From: Rhizobium sp. 007
GTDB lineage: Bacteria > Pseudomonadota > Alphaproteobacteria > Rhizobiales > Rhizobiaceae
Direction: 5' to 3'
DNA length: 64,000 nt
NCBI RefSeq assembly: GCF_015353075.1
Contig: NZ_CP064187.1
Coordinates: forward strand, 496,001 to 560,000
Each line of letters begins with the position of its first letter. The stretch's first letter is position 1. The translations under genes were made by a program, and so were the position numbers. Under the pieces are notes generated by a model. That model saw only the letters and a program-made list of their open reading frames with translations. It ran no database searches and was not told the origin of the DNA. Below are positions 10,910-20,138 of the stretch, piece after piece.

Positions 10910-11470
10910 GTGACTGCGGGCAGCCGGATACCCTCCTGGATGATCGGGCTGCTTGCCATTCTCTGCCTCGCAGTGTTGGCATGGACGACCTTCGGGTTCG
11001 TCCTGCCATTCCGGCATGAAACCGGAGAAACGGTGCTCGACACCTATTTCACCGGCTATGATCAGCCTACGGTTACCGCCATGCAGAATGTGCTGAGCGA
11101 AAACGATGTCGCGCGTGCGCTGCTGCGGAGCATGTATCTTGGCCCGGAGCTCGTCCTGCCGGCGCTGGTGACGATGCTTCTCTTCACGATTGTTGTGAAG
11201 CTCCAGCCGGGCGGCAGCTATTTCGGCAAACCGATGCATCCAGCGTTCATCAAGGCGATCTACGTTCTGCCGTTCATCTACTGCTTTGCCGATTATGCCG
11301 AGAATTTCTCCAGCCTGATTGCTTTCGGTGACAGCAGCGCCGCCGCACCCGCCGCCGCGTGGCTGCCCTGGATGACAAAGCTGAAATTCGCAGCACTCGC
11401 CGTTTCGGCAATCGTCATCCTTCGTTTCGTCCTGATCCGTCTGACACCCGGCGGTGTCGACGGGCGATAG
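10910..11470 (+). CDS. Membrane protein of unknown function downstream of guaB
   Basis: 186 residues starting with GTG two bases after guaB, so probably translated from the guaB message. Four hydrophobic segments are visible (about 12-32, 84-102, 118-136 and 155-172). A periplasmic-type loop of about 50 residues lies between the first two. I do not recognise a named family. Nothing in it suggests purine metabolism, so the link to guaB may only be transcriptional. Confidence 0.7.
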   Translation: MTAGSRIPSWMIGLLAILCLAVLAWTTFGFVLPFRHETGETVLDTYFTGYDQPTVTAMQNVLSENDVARALLRSMYLGPELVLPALVTMLLFTIVVKLQPGGSYFGKPMHPAFIKAIYVLPFIYCFADYAENFSSLIAFGDSSAAAPAAAWLPWMTKLKFAALAVSAIVILRFVLIRLTPGGVDGR

Positions 11471-11537
11471 GCTGGAAAGTGCCGGAACTTTCCTCTACTG
11501 CCTTGAAAAATATGAGTGAAGCCGCAGAGGAGACCCT

Positions 11538-11957
11538 ATGACCGGCTACGAAATGTTCTGGCCCATCATTGCCCACGTCGCGCTGGTCTATGGCCTCTAC
11601 ATGCTGCTCAGCATCCGCCGCCGGAAGGCGGTGCAAGCCGGCAATGTGAAGCTTTCGGACTATCGCGAAAACCGCAGCGAGCCGCCGGAAAGCCTTTTCG
11701 TCAAGAACAGCATCGCCAATCAGTTCGAGCTGCCGGTTCTCTTTTATGTCTGCTGCATCCTGCTTTACATCACCGAGGCCGACAATCTGGGCGCCCTCGT
11801 GCTCGCCTGGATCTTCGTGGCGTTGCGGTATGCCCACGCTTTCGTGCATGTGACGAGCAACCGCATGCGCTTGCGCAGTCCGCTCTTTGCTGCCGGATAC
11901 GTCGTGCTTGGTGCCATGTGGGCGTGGCTTGCCGGCTGGATGGCTTTCAGCGGGTAA
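11538..11957 (+). CDS. MAPEG family membrane protein
   Basis: 139 residues with four hydrophobic segments. The F-V-K-N-S-I-A-N-Q-F-E-L-P-V-L-F-Y motif in the second quarter and R-Y-A-H-A-F-V-H in the third are the usual MAPEG marks (membrane-associated proteins in eicosanoid and glutathione metabolism). In bacteria the role is generally unknown and may involve glutathione-dependent detoxification. The ATG follows an AGGAG site. An inverted repeat (A-A-C-G-C-A-G with C-T-G-C-G-T-T, 11956-11977) overlaps the stop codon but has no U-run. Confidence 0.8.
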   Translation: MTGYEMFWPIIAHVALVYGLYMLLSIRRRKAVQAGNVKLSDYRENRSEPPESLFVKNSIANQFELPVLFYVCCILLYITEADNLGALVLAWIFVALRYAHAFVHVTSNRMRLRSPLFAAGYVVLGAMWAWLAGWMAFSG

Positions 11958-12040
11958 CGCAGTTTTGTTCCTGCGTTATCGTCGGCTGACCTATCTTCTC
12001 CCATCGGGCTTTGGCTCAGCGAGGAAAAGAGGAGGTTCAC

Positions 12041-12913
12041 ATGGACAAGCCGGAAATCACGCAGGCGATGATCAACGCCTATGACGAATACACGCATCTG
12101 ACGCTCGACCGCCGCAGCTTCATGGACAAGCTGACGAAACTTGCAGGGTCGGCGGGTGCTGCCGCCGTCATCGCGCCGATGCTTGCGGCAAAAAAGGCGA
12201 GCGCGGAAATGGTCCCGGCCAACGACGAGCAGCTGAAGGCGCAGGATGTCACTTATCCCGGCGGCAGTGGCGAGATGAAGGGCTATCTGGTCGAACCGAA
12301 GGAGGCATCCGGAAAGCTCGGCAGCGTTATCGTCATTCACGAAAATCGCGGCCTCAACCCGCATATCCGCGACGTCGCCCGGCGTATGGCGCTGGAAGGC
12401 TTCGTGGCGCTGGCGCCGGATTTCCTCTCGCCGCTCGGCGGTACGCCGGAGAACGAGGATCAGGCGCGGGAAATGTTCGGCAAGCTTGAGCAGGCCGCAA
12501 CTGTCGCGAATGCCGAAGCAAGCCTCAAATACCTGAAGACGCTTCCCTCCGCCAATGGCAATGTCGGCGCCATCGGCTTTTGCTGGGGTGGCGGGGTCGT
12601 CAACAATTTCGCGACGCAATCGCCGGAGCTGAAGGCAGGCGTCGCCTATTACGGTGCGCAGCCGAAGGCTGGCGTGCCGAACATAAAGGCGGCGCTGATG
12701 CTGCACTATGCCGGTCTCGACGAGCGCATCAATGCCGGCATCGACGCCTACAAGAAGGAACTGGAAGCAAACGGCAAGAGCTTCCAGATCTTCGTCTATG
12801 ACGGCGTCAACCATGCCTTCAACAACGACACGTCCTCGGCGCGCTACGACAAGAAGGCGGCTGATCTTGCCTGGAGCCGCACCGTCGAGTTCTTGAAGAA
12901 GAGCCTGGCCTGA
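12041..12913 (+). CDS. Dienelactone hydrolase family protein, probably exported by Tat
   Basis: 290 residues from ATG 12041 with a perfect AGGAGG site. The alpha/beta hydrolase core has the dienelactone hydrolase triad C181 (G-F-C-W-G-G-G), D227 and H258 (D-G-V-N-H-A-F), plus the H-E-N-R-G-L loop. Residues about 21-55 read D-R-R-S-F-M then a hydrophobic run ending A-S-A, which looks like a twin-arginine signal set back from the N-terminus. It should therefore act in the periplasm on an unknown ester or lactone. A rho-independent terminator lies about 110 bases downstream. Confidence 0.85.
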   Translation: MDKPEITQAMINAYDEYTHLTLDRRSFMDKLTKLAGSAGAAAVIAPMLAAKKASAEMVPANDEQLKAQDVTYPGGSGEMKGYLVEPKEASGKLGSVIVIHENRGLNPHIRDVARRMALEGFVALAPDFLSPLGGTPENEDQAREMFGKLEQAATVANAEASLKYLKTLPSANGNVGAIGFCWGGGVVNNFATQSPELKAGVAYYGAQPKAGVPNIKAALMLHYAGLDERINAGIDAYKKELEANGKSFQIFVYDGVNHAFNNDTSSARYDKKAADLAWSRTVEFLKKSLA

Positions 12914-13024
12914 TCAGGGTGCAACCGCCGCGTTCGTGCTCTTGAAAAACAGCACGGCCACAGGCTCGATGCGATCCGTGCACAGTCGGCGGCTGCCTTA
13001 ACTGATCCACAGCTTTGAGCGACC

Positions 13025-13050
13025 AAATCGGGGCTTATCACCCCGATTTT
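13025..13050 (+). terminator. Rho-independent terminator after the dienelactone hydrolase gene
   Basis: A nine-base perfect stem (A-A-A-T-C-G-G-G-G with C-C-C-C-G-A-T-T-T), a seven-base loop and a T-run closing at 13050. It lies between the hydrolase gene and the TetR gene on the same strand, separating the two units. Confidence 0.75.
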
Positions 13051-13180
13051 CGTATGCTTCTGGCGTCTGTTAAAATGCGAGCATTTCGATTTACGGCGCA
13101 TGAATACCTGCATGCCATATCGCTCGGATGCGCCGGTTTGAGCCATCTTCCGCCGCTCAACGATAATTCACGGGAACGAT

Positions 13181-13810
13181 ATGAGCGCGCAGGGTATGGA
13201 TCGCATCGGCCTTCGCCGGAAGCCGAAGCAGGAACGCAGCATCCAGAGACTCGATCTGATCCTCGCCGCCGCCGCAGAGCTGATCGCGCAAAAGGGCGTC
13301 AGCGCCATGCGCATGACGGAGCTCGCCGCTGCCGCCAAGGTGCCGATCGGCTCGGTCTATCAATATTTCCCTGAAAAGGCGGCGATCGTCAAAGCGCTCT
13401 TCGACCGGCATGCGGCCGCAGTCCAGGCGAAAACGGCCGTCATGTTCTCCAACGTCCAGTCCCTCGATGAAGCACTGGATCTGATCTCGGTGATGATCGA
13501 CTGGTACTATAACGAATACCGCAACGACGCCACCTATCTCGGCGTCTGGATGGGGACGGAGACCGATCAGGATCTCTTGCAGCTCAACATCCAGCACAGC
13601 AATCGCGTGGCCGAAATTTTTCTCGAGGCGATAAAGCGCATCGCCCCGGAGCTGCCGGAAGTCGATATGCAAGCGCGCACTTACCTTTTCAGCCACCTGA
13701 TCGGCGCGTCGATCCGCCTCGCGGTCAAGAGCGAAGAAAAGCTGGCAAAAAGGATGCTGGACGAATGGAAACACGTCATCCGCGCTTCGCTTTTCGCCGA
13801 GGCGGCCTGA
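13181..13810 (+). CDS. TetR family transcriptional regulator
   Basis: 209 residues. The N-terminal helix-turn-helix is clear at about 24-72: R-L-D-L-I-L-A-A-A-A-E-L-I, M-T-E-L-A-A-A-A-K-V-P-I-G-S-V-Y-Q-Y-F-P-E-K. The C-terminal ligand domain is of unknown specificity. No divergent or downstream partner gene reveals its target: the hydrolase upstream is separated by a terminator and the downstream LysR gene is convergent with only three bases between stops. Confidence 0.9.
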   Translation: MSAQGMDRIGLRRKPKQERSIQRLDLILAAAAELIAQKGVSAMRMTELAAAAKVPIGSVYQYFPEKAAIVKALFDRHAAAVQAKTAVMFSNVQSLDEALDLISVMIDWYYNEYRNDATYLGVWMGTETDQDLLQLNIQHSNRVAEIFLEAIKRIAPELPEVDMQARTYLFSHLIGASIRLAVKSEEKLAKRMLDEWKHVIRASLFAEAA

Positions 13811-13813
13811 AGC

Positions 13814-14770
13814 CTACCAGCTGGGTACCATGTTGGCGGCCTTCAGGCGCGGATACTGCCGCGCATAGGCCGTCTTCACATCCGGTTCCAGATTGTCGTC
13901 GACCACCGCAGGCGTGATGTTGTCGAGGCAGGCGGTGATATGCGCCGTGATCGCATTCATCAGCGAGATTGAAACTCCCGGACGCTTCATGATGCCAATC
14001 TGCACCGGCGGCAGGGCAGGGAAGCCGTCAGCCTGGCTCAGAACCTTCATGCCTGTCCGCAATGCCGATTCCGGCATCACCGAAACCGCCATGCCGGCAA
14101 GCACGGCAGCGGCAACCACCGTGCATGACCAGCTTGTGAAGAGGATCTGATGCTCGCGGCCCACGGCATCGAGCGCCGAACAGGCTAGTTGCCGCCACTG
14201 GCAGTCGCGGCGTCCGACAGCAAGCGGCACAGGCGCGTCGTCACGGATCGGGTGGTTGGCGGAGCCGACCCAGCAGAGCGGCTCGGTTCTGACGACGTCG
14301 GACATGCGTTCCCGCGGGTTATGCGTCACCAGCGCGATGTCGAGCTCGCCCTTGTGCATGCGTTCTGCCAAATCCACCGAAGGCTCGCACACGATGTAAA
14401 GCTCCACATTCGGATGGGTCTTGGCGAAACGGCCGATGATCTCCGGCATGTAGCGGTCGGCGTAGTCGTCCGGCGTGCCGATGCGCAGCATGCCTTCGAG
14501 ACGGTTGTCGTCGAAAGCGGCGATTGCCTCGTTGTTGAGGCGGATGATACGGCGGGCGTAATTCAGAAGCTTCTCGCCCTCCACCGTCAGTCGGTTGCCG
14601 CGGCCGTCCTTGATGAAGAGCTGCTTGCCGATTCGTTCCTCGAGGCGGCGCATCTGCATCGAGACGGCGGATTGCGTCTTGTAGACGCGATCGGCCGCCT
14701 TGGTGAAGCTGCCGGAATCTATGATGGCGATGAAAGTCTGCAACTGGTCAATATCAAGAGGCGCGGACAT
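13814..14770 (-). CDS. LysR family regulator, VtlR/LsrB-like, divergent from a DUF1127 gene
   Basis: 318 residues. Winged HTH at about 6-64 (D-Q-L-Q-T-F-I-A-I-I-D-S-G-S-F-T-K-A-A), then the LysR substrate-binding fold with L-R-I-G-T-P-D-D-Y-A-D-R at its start. The N-terminal block resembles, from memory, the rhizobial and Brucella LsrB/VtlR group, whose members control small RNAs and DUF1127 proteins. A DUF1127 gene starts 199 bases away on the other strand, which fits that type of control. Whether this is the true LsrB orthologue or a paralogue cannot be told here. Confidence 0.85.
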   Translation of the reverse strand: MSAPLDIDQLQTFIAIIDSGSFTKAADRVYKTQSAVSMQMRRLEERIGKQLFIKDGRGNRLTVEGEKLLNYARRIIRLNNEAIAAFDDNRLEGMLRIGTPDDYADRYMPEIIGRFAKTHPNVELYIVCEPSVDLAERMHKGELDIALVTHNPRERMSDVVRTEPLCWVGSANHPIRDDAPVPLAVGRRDCQWRQLACSALDAVGREHQILFTSWSCTVVAAAVLAGMAVSVMPESALRTGMKVLSQADGFPALPPVQIGIMKRPGVSISLMNAITAHITACLDNITPAVVDDNLEPDVKTAYARQYPRLKAANMVPSW

Positions 14771-14969
14771 GGGCTCACCTATAACGATTGCTGATAATAA
14801 CCATTAGAAACATTCGTTGGACTGATCAATAGGTCTTTGGCATCTTCGAGATGCAAATCAAGCAAAGTGACGGACAGACACCCTGCTGTCCTGCCTAGGT
14901 TTCAGCCCTCCTTCCCGCTCGACCTCGCGGGAGGGGTGGGCCGTTGCGCCCGAAAGAAAGGAGAGTTCG

Positions 14970-15269
14970 ATGCGCATGATTGACCAGACAGTAGAACTCG
15001 ACTGTGCCAAGCAGCCCGCGACGTTTTCCCAGCGTCTCGGCGGAACCCTTGCGCCGCTGACGGCTCTCTTTCGCGCATTCCGCAATCGCAGAGCGATCAA
15101 CGGCCTGAATGACCTCGACGACAATCAGTTGCGGGATATCGGCCTGACGCGGGCCGACGTTACCGCCGCCCTGTTGACGTCGACCTTCTTCGAGGATCCG
15201 TCGGCACATCTGACGAACTCGGCGCGCCGCCGCTGGCGCCTCGCGATATTCCGTTCCTACGTCGATTAG
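14970..15269 (+). CDS. DUF1127 small protein
   Basis: 99 residues behind a strong AAGGAGAG site. Residues about 46-64 read L-N-D-L-D-D-N-Q-L-R-D-I-G-L-T-R-A-D-V, the DUF1127 signature (an arginine-rich YjiS-type helix pair). The surrounding sequence is also basic. DUF1127 proteins of rhizobia have been tied to RNA turnover and phosphate or carbon physiology. At 99 residues it is a long member with extra tails on both sides of the motif. It is divergent from the LysR gene and followed by its own terminator, so it is probably monocistronic and LysR-controlled. Confidence 0.85.
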   Translation: MRMIDQTVELDCAKQPATFSQRLGGTLAPLTALFRAFRNRRAINGLNDLDDNQLRDIGLTRADVTAALLTSTFFEDPSAHLTNSARRRWRLAIFRSYVD

Positions 15270-15317
15270 GAGCGGCCAGTTTCCCCGCAGGGTGATAGCC
15301 AATAGCCCTGCCGCTTG

Positions 15318-15358
15318 ACCCGGTGACCGGCTTTCCCAAGCCGTCTCCGGGTTTTTTT
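15318..15358 (+). terminator. Rho-independent terminator after the DUF1127 gene
   Basis: Interrupted stem: A-C-C-C-G-G (15318-15323) with C-C-G-G-G-T (15347-15352), and an inner C-G-G-C-T-T with A-A-G-C-C-G, followed by seven T residues. It ends at the stop side of the convergent DUF937 gene. Confidence 0.75.
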
Positions 15359-16217
15359 ATATCTTGGAGGAAGGCTGGCCCTTCTTAGGCAGATATGTCT
15401 CGAAGATCGCTTCCATGCTTTTCTGATAGCCCCTCTGGACCTCAAGCCCGCTGTCGAACATGGTGTTGAGCATCTTCAGATAATTCTCCGCCTGCTCCTT
15501 GGCCTCTTCTTTCGGAGGCTCGGGCGCCTTTTGCGCCGCAGGCTGATTGAGGCTTCCCATCATGTCCTGAAAGGCCTTGGCGAAAGGATTGTCGAGGAAC
15601 GGGCTGGCGGGAGCCTTCTTGGATTCTGGCTGCGGCGTGCTGAACATCAGCTGCATCGCTTGCGTGAACGGATTGTCGAAGATGCTCGGCTCGGGTGCTG
15701 TTTTCGGCTTTGGCGCAAAACCGGTGCTTTCCAGCCATTTCTGGATCGTCTCGCCCATCGCGGTATTGATGAAGGGGTTGACGGGCGAGGCCATCTGTCC
15801 GGTCGCTTGCTTGAAGAGCCCGCCCATCAGCGTATCAGCCATCACCGGCAGCATCTGCTTGTAGATCTCCTGGCCGATGCCGGTCATCTGCGCGGCCTGT
15901 GCGGCGACTGCGCGCGAAACCTCCTTGGAGCCGAAAAGCTGGCCGAGGATATTGTTGCCGTCCGAAATGCCCTCCGGGGTGAAGGCCTTCGTCATGTCCT
16001 CGAAATATTTGGCATAGTTGCCGGATGCGACCGCCTGCATCAGGCCCATGAAGTCATAGGGATTGCTCGTGCTGCGCTTCAGCCCGGCGGAAAAGGCGGG
16101 CATCAGCGCCGCCATCGCCTTGGTCGCCTGTTCCTGGGCAAGGTTGAACTGCTTGGAGATCGCGTCCATCGCCGCGCCATTCTGCGCCTGCATCATCATG
16201 TCGAAGAGTGGCAACAT
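15357..16217 (-). CDS. DUF937 domain protein
   Basis: 286 residues. The N-terminal half (M-L-P-L-F-D-M-M-M-Q-A-Q-N-G, then L-A-Q-E-Q-A-T-K-A-M-A-A-L-M-P-A-F-S-A-G-L) is a DUF937/YidB-type alpha-helical domain. The second half has two proline- and alanine-rich linkers around repeated P-F-x-x-A-x-Q-x-M segments (about residues 185-225), then a helix. No signal peptide is present. Function is unknown. Paired internal motifs suggest a scaffold or polymer-binding role, but that is a guess. Confidence 0.75.
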   Translation of the reverse strand: MLPLFDMMMQAQNGAAMDAISKQFNLAQEQATKAMAALMPAFSAGLKRSTSNPYDFMGLMQAVASGNYAKYFEDMTKAFTPEGISDGNNILGQLFGSKEVSRAVAAQAAQMTGIGQEIYKQMLPVMADTLMGGLFKQATGQMASPVNPFINTAMGETIQKWLESTGFAPKPKTAPEPSIFDNPFTQAMQLMFSTPQPESKKAPASPFLDNPFAKAFQDMMGSLNQPAAQKAPEPPKEEAKEQAENYLKMLNTMFDSGLEVQRGYQKSMEAIFETYLPKKGQPSSKI

Positions 16218-16302
16218 GACAGTCCTCCCCCGCTTTCTAGTGCTTGTGAATCGCCACTATAAACGGAAATCGGAATGCGCAAACGGCTTTTTGCCGAAGG
16301 GT

Positions 16303-17676
16303 TCAGTACTGATATTCCTCGAAGACCGGCTCGACGGAGTGCTGCCAGCGGCCGTTGTAACGCGCCAGCAGGTCCTCGGCGAGCGTGGCTTTTTTCGCCA
16401 TCACCTCGTCGAGCGGCGATAGGAAGATGCTCTCATCCTGGCCTTCCTTGTTCAGCCGGTTGCGCGACTTCAGACCCGCCTTCGAAATACCGATGACCTC
16501 GCGGGCGGTTTCATAAAGGGCGTGGCCGCGGAACTCGGCCTTCAGGCCGGCCGTTGGAACGGCATCGCGCAGCGCGCTGACTTCGGCAAATGTCCAGTTC
16601 TTCGTCAGCTGATCGGCCGCATCGAGCGCCGCTTCGTCGTATAGAAGGCCCACCCAGAAGGCGGGCAGGGCACAGATGCGGCGCCACGGGCCGCCGTCTG
16701 CACCGCGCATCTCGAGGAAACGCTTCAGGCGAACGTCGGGGAAGAGCGTCGAAAGATGGTTCGTCCAGTCGCCCATCGTCGGCTCCCACGCGGCGACCTT
16801 GCCCTTCAGCGCGCCGTTCATGAACTGGCGGAAGGTGACGTGGGTACAGTCATGATAGTGGCCGTCGCGGACGATGAAGTACATCGGCACGTCGAGCGCC
16901 CATTCCATGTAGTGCTGGAAGCCGAAGTCGTCGCGGAAGGTGAAATCGAGCAGGCCGGAGCGCCGGTTGTCCGTGTCGCGCCAGATGTCGCCACGCCAGG
17001 AAAGCATGCCATTCGGCTGACCTTCGGTGAAGGGCGAGGACGCGAAGAGCGCGGTTGCCAGCGACTGAAGCTTCATCGACACGCGCATCTTCTTCTGCAT
17101 GTCGGCTTCGGAGGAGAAGTCGAGGTTCACCTGGATCGTGCAGGTGCGGTACATCATGTCGAGGCCCTTGGTGCCGACCTTCGGCATGTAGCGGGTCATG
17201 ATGTCGTAACGGGATTTCGGCATGCGCGGCGTCTCGGCGAGCGTCCATTTCGGGCTGCCGCCGATGCCGAGGAAGCGGATGCCCATCGGCTCGGCGATTT
17301 CGCGCAGCGTCGCGAGATGCGAATTGGATTCCCTGCAGGTCTCGTGGATCGTTTCCAGCGGCGCACCGGAAAGCTCGAATTGGCCGCCCGGCTCGATCGA
17401 GATCGCGCCCATACCGTGCTGCTCGGCAAGACCGATGATATTTTCGCCGTCCATGATCGGATCCCAGCCGTTCTTTGTCTGCAGGCCCTTCAGAAGGGCT
17501 GAGATGCTGGCTTCGCCGGCATAGGGAACCGGGTTGTTGTCCGCACGGAAGAAGGCGAACTTCTCATGCTCGGTGCCGATGCGGAAGCGCTCCTTCGGCT
17601 TGTTCCCCGCAGCAATGTAATCGGTCAGCTCCTGCACCGAAGAAATCGGTGTCTGGTCGGTAGTATCGCGAGCCAT
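16303..17676 (-). CDS. gshA: Glutamate-cysteine ligase (plant/alphaproteobacterial type)
   Basis: 457 residues; makes gamma-glutamylcysteine from glutamate, cysteine and ATP, the first step of glutathione synthesis. The plant-type class shows R-I-G-T-E-H-E-K-F near residue 32, S-I-E-P-G-G-Q-F-E-L-S-G-A-P near 92, M-M-Y-R-T-C-T-I-Q-V-N-L-D-F near 174, and W-R-G-D-I-W-R-D-T-D near 230. Length is normal. Glutathione matters for stress tolerance and symbiosis in rhizobia. A terminator at 17784-17815 separates it from rsmE upstream. Confidence 0.95.
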   Translation of the reverse strand: MARDTTDQTPISSVQELTDYIAAGNKPKERFRIGTEHEKFAFFRADNNPVPYAGEASISALLKGLQTKNGWDPIMDGENIIGLAEQHGMGAISIEPGGQFELSGAPLETIHETCRESNSHLATLREIAEPMGIRFLGIGGSPKWTLAETPRMPKSRYDIMTRYMPKVGTKGLDMMYRTCTIQVNLDFSSEADMQKKMRVSMKLQSLATALFASSPFTEGQPNGMLSWRGDIWRDTDNRRSGLLDFTFRDDFGFQHYMEWALDVPMYFIVRDGHYHDCTHVTFRQFMNGALKGKVAAWEPTMGDWTNHLSTLFPDVRLKRFLEMRGADGGPWRRICALPAFWVGLLYDEAALDAADQLTKNWTFAEVSALRDAVPTAGLKAEFRGHALYETAREVIGISKAGLKSRNRLNKEGQDESIFLSPLDEVMAKKATLAEDLLARYNGRWQHSVEPVFEEYQY

Positions 17677-17783
17677 TCAACGTAACCTGTATTCTGGGGA
17701 ACGCCCGGTAGGCCGGGCAATTGGAAGGGTGATTAGTGCCGGTCTCACGTATGTTGCAAGTGAAATTCTTTCAACGACGCATC

Positions 17784-17815
17784 AAAAAAATAGCAGGCTG
17801 TTTCAACGGAGCCTG
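17784..17815 (-). terminator. Rho-independent terminator after rsmE
   Basis: On the minus strand C-A-G-G-C-T pairs with A-G-C-C-T-G across a ten-base loop, and a run of seven T residues follows (17784-17790 on the plus strand as A). It sits 10 bases after the rsmE stop and well before the gshA start. Confidence 0.7.
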
Positions 17816-17824
17816 ATTTGAAGG

Positions 17825-18562
17825 TTAATTCCAGTCGCCGACCGCCGCCTGGATCACCGCCATGGCCGCAACCGCAGCCGTGTCGGCGCGCAGGATACGC
17901 GGCCCGAGCGGGATGGCCGTGACAAAATCGAGGCCGCTCAGCCGCGCGCGCTCCTCCTCGGAAAAGCCGCCCTCCGGCCCGACGAGAAGCGCAAGCTGCT
18001 TTTCCTCGATCTTCGAAAGCAGTGGCAGCGGGTTTTGCCCCGCATCGCCCTCGTCGCAAAATATGATCCGCCGCTCTTGCGGCCAGTTGTCGAGCAGATC
18101 GAAGAGCTTCACCGGCTCGGCAACTTCCGGGATGGCGAGGATGCCGCATTGCTCTGCCGCCTCGACAGCATTGGCCTTCAGTTTATCGAGATTGGTGATC
18201 TTGCCCTGCACATGTTGCGTCATGACTGGCTGCAGCACGCCGGCGCCCATCTCGACCGCCTTCTGCACGAGGTAGTCCAGGCGGCCGACCTTCAGCGGCG
18301 CAAAAAGATAGTGCAGGTCGGATGGAGCCGGCTGGGGCCGGGTCTGCTCGGTCGGCGTCAGCAGGATGCGCTTGCGGGTCGGAAAGGAAAGGCTCGCCTT
18401 CCATTCTCCGTCTCGGCCGTTGAATACCAGGATTTCGGCGCCGTCCGTCATGCGCAGCACATTGGCGAGATAATTGTACTGGTCGGAACTGGCCTCCACC
18501 GCGGCGCCCGGCGACAAGGAAGCATCGACGAAAAGCCGCTGCATGCGGAAATTGGCGCGCAT
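17825..18562 (-). CDS. rsmE: 16S rRNA (uracil-1498-N3)-methyltransferase RsmE
   Basis: 245 residues, SPOUT-fold methyltransferase acting on U1498 of 16S rRNA in the 30S subunit. An N-terminal PUA-like part (M-Q-R-L-F-V ... L-R-M-T-D-G-A-E) precedes the knotted SAM site with [14 protein letters not shown] and [14 protein letters not shown] 18562 has a GGGA ribosome site; the TTG three codons earlier is not needed. It follows the permease gene by 15 bases. Confidence 0.93.
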   Translation of the reverse strand: MRANFRMQRLFVDASLSPGAAVEASSDQYNYLANVLRMTDGAEILVFNGRDGEWKASLSFPTRKRILLTPTEQTRPQPAPSDLHYLFAPLKVGRLDYLVQKAVEMGAGVLQPVMTQHVQGKITNLDKLKANAVEAAEQCGILAIPEVAEPVKLFDLLDNWPQERRIIFCDEGDAGQNPLPLLSKIEEKQLALLVGPEGGFSEEERARLSGLDFVTAIPLGPRILRADTAAVAAMAVIQAAVGDWN

Positions 18563-18577
18563 CTCAAACAATCCCGA

Positions 18578-20074
18578 TCAAACGAAGAGGGCGAACATAA
18601 CCCAATAGAGCAACGCCGCAAGCGCCGCCGACGCAGGCACGGTAATGATCCAGGCGGCAATGATGGTCATGAAATGCGAGCGCCGCACAAGATAGCGGCG
18701 GCGCGCCTCATGAACGTTCGGCTCTTCCGGTTCGTCGATCGCCCAGGCCTCGGCCTTGCTGCGCATATATTCGATGCGGCGCTTGGAATTGCGCGTGTAC
18801 CATTCGCGGAAGAAACCGACGCCGAAAACGGCGCCAACGGCGATGTGCGTCGTGCTGACCGGCAGTCCGAACCAGGACGCGACGATGACGGTGAAGGCCG
18901 TCGAGAGTGCGACACAATAGGCCCGCATCGGATTGAGTTTGGTGATCTGCTCGCCGACAAGGTGGATGAGGCGCGGGCCGAATAGCAGCAGACCGACGGA
19001 GATACCGAGGGCACCGATCAGCATCACCCAGAGTGGCGGCGCGTTACCGCCGGATGAAAGGCCCGATATCGAACGCACGATTGCCGAAAGCGGGCCGATG
19101 GCGTTCGAAACGTCGTTAGCGCCGTGTGCGAAGGACAGCAGCGCTGCAGAGCCGATCAGCGGGAATTTGAAGAGAATGCGCAGCGAACTGTTGCGGTTTT
19201 CGAGGCCTTGCGATTGCCGTGCGACGATCGGCCTTGACGCTGCCCAGGCAACGAGGCCGGCAGATAATCCGAATGCAAGGATTGTCGGTGACGAAAATCG
19301 CCCGGCGGGCGTGAGCTGCAAGACCATATAAGCCGCAAAACCGCCGGTCATCATGGCAATCAGCGCCGGAACCCAGCGCCGTGCTGCCGCGATCTTGTCG
19401 TCACGGTAGATGATCAAGGTCTTGACGAGGTAGAGCAGGCCAGCGGCGATCACGCCGCCGATCAGAGGCGATGTCATCCAGCTTGAGGTAATCTCGACCA
19501 TGACGCGCCAGTTGACGGGATCCGGTCCGACAGCGGCAATTCCGGCACCGATCACCGCGCCGACGATCGCATGTGTCGTCGAGACCGGCGCGTTCAGCCA
19601 GGTCGCAAGATTGATCCAGAGCGCTGCAGCCATCAGCGCGGCCATCATGATCCAGGCAAGCAGGCCTTCGGGAACCTGTACGGCATCGATGATGCTCGAC
19701 GAGATCGTTCTGACCACCGCTCCGCCGGCGATTGTTGCTCCGAGAACCTCGAAGGCTGCCGCGATGACGAGTGCCTGTGCCATCGTCATGGCACGCGCGC
19801 CGACGGCGGCGCCGACATTGTTCGTCACGTCGTTGGCGCCGATGTTCATGGCCATGTAGGCAGCGAGCGCAGCAGCGGCGATGACGAGAACGGCGCCCTG
19901 CCGGTCGAAGACGTAGGCGCCTGCAAATAGCATCGCCACACCGAGGAAGATCAGGCCGAGGCCCGGGGCGACCAGCTTGCGCGCGACGAACTTCGCCGCG
20001 TCCTCGGCATGGGTGATTTTGTCGAGGTCCTTGTCGAGCGTTCGTTTCGTAAGAACGGGAGTTCGGCTGGGCAT
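18578..20074 (-). CDS. pit: PiT family inorganic phosphate permease
   Basis: 498 residues with about 11-12 hydrophobic segments. The two duplicated PiT signatures are visible: M-N-I-G-A-N-D-V-T-N-N-V-G in the first half and S-F-A-H-G-A-N-D-V-S-N-A-I-G-P in the second. Each is followed by an S-T-T-H element (P-V-S-T-T-H-A-I and P-V-S-T-T-H-I-A). It takes up phosphate, usually as a metal-phosphate complex, with protons. The N-terminal 35 residues are a charged cytoplasmic tail. No Pho box was recognised upstream. A Nudix gene precedes it on the same strand. Confidence 0.93.
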   Translation of the reverse strand: MPSRTPVLTKRTLDKDLDKITHAEDAAKFVARKLVAPGLGLIFLGVAMLFAGAYVFDRQGAVLVIAAAALAAYMAMNIGANDVTNNVGAAVGARAMTMAQALVIAAAFEVLGATIAGGAVVRTISSSIIDAVQVPEGLLAWIMMAALMAAALWINLATWLNAPVSTTHAIVGAVIGAGIAAVGPDPVNWRVMVEITSSWMTSPLIGGVIAAGLLYLVKTLIIYRDDKIAAARRWVPALIAMMTGGFAAYMVLQLTPAGRFSSPTILAFGLSAGLVAWAASRPIVARQSQGLENRNSSLRILFKFPLIGSAALLSFAHGANDVSNAIGPLSAIVRSISGLSSGGNAPPLWVMLIGALGISVGLLLFGPRLIHLVGEQITKLNPMRAYCVALSTAFTVIVASWFGLPVSTTHIAVGAVFGVGFFREWYTRNSKRRIEYMRSKAEAWAIDEPEEPNVHEARRRYLVRRSHFMTIIAAWIITVPASAALAALLYWVMFALFV

Positions 20075-20138
20075 TCTGTTCCTTGGGTCAAATCCTGCTT
20101 TAGCGCCCCTTTATCCTAGCAGCGCAAGAAGGCAGGAA

